NCBI GenBank assembly: GCA_004346725.1
Contig: SMDE01000004.1
Span: forward strand, 124,001 to 188,000
DNA length: 64,000 nt
Origin: Phytobacter diazotrophicus
Lineage (GTDB): Bacteria; Pseudomonadota; Gammaproteobacteria; Enterobacterales; Enterobacteriaceae
Direction of reading: 5' to 3'
Part shown: in pieces, positions 62,073 through 64,000 of the stretch
How positions within the stretch are numbered: position 1 is the first letter of the stretch
How the letters are laid out: each line of letters starts with the position of its first letter
Notes under the pieces: model-generated
Seen by the model: only the letters and a program-made list of their open reading frames with translations
Told to the model about the DNA's origin: nothing
Database searches by the model: none
Translations under genes and position numbers: made by a program

Positions 62073-63452
62073 ATGTCTGACGGGCGTCGCGCCTTTATCC
62101 TTGCCGGTACCGGAAGTGGCTGTGGTAAAACCACCGTCACCCTCGGCCTGCTGCGCGTTTTACAGCAGCGCGGTATGCGGGTACAGCCATTTAAAGTCGG
62201 CCCGGACTATCTCGATACCGCCTGGCATACCGCCGTAACTGGCGTGGAATCCCGCAATCTTGACAGCTTTATGCTGCCTGCCCCGACGCTGAATGCCTTG
62301 TTTAACCAGCAAATGCAAGCCGCCGATATCGCCGTCATTGAAGGCGTCATGGGCCTTTATGATGGCTATGGCACTGACCCTGATTATTGCAGCAGCGCCG
62401 CGCTGGCAAAACAGCTTGGCGTACCGGTCATCTTACTGGTCGACGGAAAAGCGGTATCGACCTCTATCGCCGCCACGGTGATGGGTTTTCAACATTTCGA
62501 CCCTGCGCTCACTATTGCGGGTGTTATTGTTAACCGCGTCAACAGCGACAGCCATTACCAGTTGCTCAAACACGCTATCGAACACTATTGCGGCATTCCT
62601 GCGCTGGGTTATGTGCCTGTGACGGCCGGAGTTGCATTGCCGGAGCGGCATCTGGGGCTGGTCACCGCACGTGAATCTGTCATTGATTCCCAATCCTGGC
62701 GTGATTTTGCCGGGCGCATCGCGCAAACGCTGGATATCGATAAACTGCTTTCCCTGAGCACGCTCCCGTCATTACCCGAGGGGCAATGGCCCGCTTTACC
62801 GGCGCGTGACGAAGGGGAGGGGATAACGCTCGCGTTGGCCGATGACGAGGCATTCAACTTTTATTACCCCGATAACATAGAACTGCTTCGCAATACGGGT
62901 GTGAAGATTGTGCGCTTTAGCCCGCTGCACGACGCAAAATTGCCCGAATGCCAGATGCTCTGGCTCGGCGGCGGCTACCCGGAACTCTACGCCCGCGCCC
63001 TTTCTGCTAACAGGTCCATGCTTGACGCTATCCGTTCGGCGAACCAGCGTGGTGTGGCGATCTACGCCGAGTGCGGCGGCCTGATGTATCTCGGCTCTAC
63101 GCTTCGCGATGCCGCAGGTGACATTCATTCTATGGTGGGGGTGATACCCGGTCACAGCGAGATGGGAAAACGCCTGACCCGCTTTGGCTATTGTGAAGCC
63201 ACCGCCAGCCAGCCCATGCTGCTTGCCGATGCAGGCGAGACGCTGCGCGGCCATGAATTCCACTACTCCGATTTTACCCCTGAGCAGGATGCGGTCATGC
63301 AGTGCCGGAAAACCCGCGATGGCAGGATGTTATCCCAGTGGCAGGGCGGCTGGCAGGTGGGCAACACCTACGCCAGCTATCTGCACATCCATTTTGCTCA
63401 ACGCCCGACCATGTTGAGCCGTTGGATCGCCGCCGCAAGGAGCGTGTTATGA
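62073..63452 (+). CDS. cbiA: Cobyrinic acid a,c-diamide synthase
   Basis: Glutamine- and ATP-dependent amidation of the a and c side chains in the anaerobic B12 pathway. 459 residues. Seen: the P-loop AGTGSGCGKTTVTLGLL (11-27), EGVMGLYDG (about 90), WLGGGYPELYAR (about 296) and the amidotransferase cysteine in IYAECGGLMYLG (about 330). First gene after the riboswitch; the stop overlaps cbiB by four bases. Confidence 0.97.
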   Translation: MSDGRRAFILAGTGSGCGKTTVTLGLLRVLQQRGMRVQPFKVGPDYLDTAWHTAVTGVESRNLDSFMLPAPTLNALFNQQMQAADIAVIEGVMGLYDGYGTDPDYCSSAALAKQLGVPVILLVDGKAVSTSIAATVMGFQHFDPALTIAGVIVNRVNSDSHYQLLKHAIEHYCGIPALGYVPVTAGVALPERHLGLVTARESVIDSQSWRDFAGRIAQTLDIDKLLSLSTLPSLPEGQWPALPARDEGEGITLALADDEAFNFYYPDNIELLRNTGVKIVRFSPLHDAKLPECQMLWLGGGYPELYARALSANRSMLDAIRSANQRGVAIYAECGGLMYLGSTLRDAAGDIHSMVGVIPGHSEMGKRLTRFGYCEATASQPMLLADAGETLRGHEFHYSDFTPEQDAVMQCRKTRDGRMLSQWQGGWQVGNTYASYLHIHFAQRPTMLSRWIAAARSVL

Positions 63453-64000
63453 CGATCCTTGCCTGGTTTGTCGCATGGCTTCTTGACCGCTGGCTGGGTG
63501 ACCCTCCGCACTGGCCGCATCCGGTCCGCTGGATCGGCGCACTGATTACGCTGACACAGCGTGCCGTTCGCCGGGTCTGCCATTCCGATACCGCCTTACG
63601 TATTGGTGGCGGGGTGATGTGGCTGGTGGTCGTGGGGGTGACCTGGAGTGTGGCATACGGCGTGCTGGCCTGCGCGCAAGCCATCCATCCATGGCTCGGT
63701 TGGTGTGTGGAGGTGTGGATGATCTACACACTGCTGGCGGCGCGTTGCCTGGCAGATGCGGCACGGGAAGTAGAGCACGCCTTGCGCCACGGCACTCTTG
63801 CCCAAAGCCGGGAGAAACTCTCCTGGATAGTCGGGCGCGACACTTCGCAGCTACAGCCACCGCAGATCACCCGCGCGGTCGTGGAAACCGTGGCAGAAAA
63901 TACCGTGGATGGCGTTATCGCCCCGCTGTTCTTTTTATTGCTGGGCGGCGCGCCGCTGGCGATGGCCTACAAAGCGGTAAATACCCTCGATTCGATGGTG
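63449..64000 (+). CDS. cbiB: Adenosylcobinamide-phosphate synthase CbiB, N-terminal part
   Basis: The gene starts at 63449 (ATGA overlap with cbiA) and runs off the window after 184 codons. CbiB is a membrane protein that joins aminopropanol (phosphate) to cobyric acid. Seen: MTILAWFVAWLLDRWLGDPP, HPVRWIGALI (about 26), and ETVAENTVDGVIAPLFFLLLG (about 148-168). Its substrate in the Salmonella pathway depends on PduX, encoded at the other end of the pdu operon. Confidence 0.95.
   Translation, partial: MTILAWFVAWLLDRWLGDPPHWPHPVRWIGALITLTQRAVRRVCHSDTALRIGGGVMWLVVVGVTWSVAYGVLACAQAIHPWLGWCVEVWMIYTLLAARCLADAAREVEHALRHGTLAQSREKLSWIVGRDTSQLQPPQITRAVVETVAENTVDGVIAPLFFLLLGGAPLAMAYKAVNTLDSMV

Overview
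The window is a chromosomal segment of an enteric bacterium (Enterobacteriaceae). It carries the conserved backbone gnd-ugd-his-yeeZ-plaP-sbcB-dacD-sbmC-yeeA-yeeX followed by pdu-pocR-cbi, with protein sequences close to Escherichia, Salmonella and Citrobacter. Citrobacter or a near relative seems most likely to me, but I cannot fix the genus from sequence alone. The O-antigen part (rmlA-rmlD-rmlC order, ABC exporter, uge beside ugd, no wzzB) resembles Klebsiella, Raoultella or Serratia loci. I see no tRNA, rRNA, intact insertion sequence or CRISPR array.

Region 1 (1-11485) is the distal part of an ABC-transporter-dependent O-polysaccharide locus. It holds dTDP-rhamnose genes (rmlA fragment, rmlD, rmlC), a WbbL-like glycosyltransferase, Wzm and Wzt with a C-terminal cargo domain, a very large protein of about 1573 residues, and a HAD-type protein. 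The large protein joins a methyltransferase, a kinase-like region, a heptad coiled coil and two GT2 domains. gnd follows (11988-13394).

Region 2 (13544-20847), between gnd and ugd, is a tight seven-gene operon that I cannot match to a described system. It encodes an FAD oxidoreductase, two polyprenyl-phosphate-type GT2 enzymes, a Rossmann sugar epimerase-like protein, a TIM-barrel isomerase, a small SMR/EamA-type membrane protein and a large membrane protein with a periplasmic C-terminal domain. I read it as making, flipping and attaching an unusual sugar, probably on LPS or O antigen. It is the best candidate here for an undescribed system.

Region 3 (21160-41579) is backbone. ugd and uge convert UDP-glucose to UDP-galacturonate. 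The complete hisLGDCBHAFI operon lies on the minus strand with its attenuator, followed by yeeZ, plaP, sbcB, dacD, the LexA-controlled sbmC, yeeA and yeeX. An AT-rich island between sbcB and dacD carries an orphan membrane protein whose C-terminal domain resembles that of the last gene of region 2.

Region 4 (41606-64000) is the propanediol utilisation and cobalamin region. pduABCDEGHJKLMNOPQSTUVW, a cobA-type SUMT gene and pduX run on the minus strand. pduF and pocR run divergently on the plus strand, then a cobalamin riboswitch, cbiA and a truncated cbiB. The operon encodes shell proteins, the B12-dependent diol dehydratase and its reactivase, aldehyde and alcohol enzymes, ATP-yielding steps and cofactor recycling. 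Near-identical repeats upstream of pduA, pduF and cbi look like shared operators, probably for PocR.
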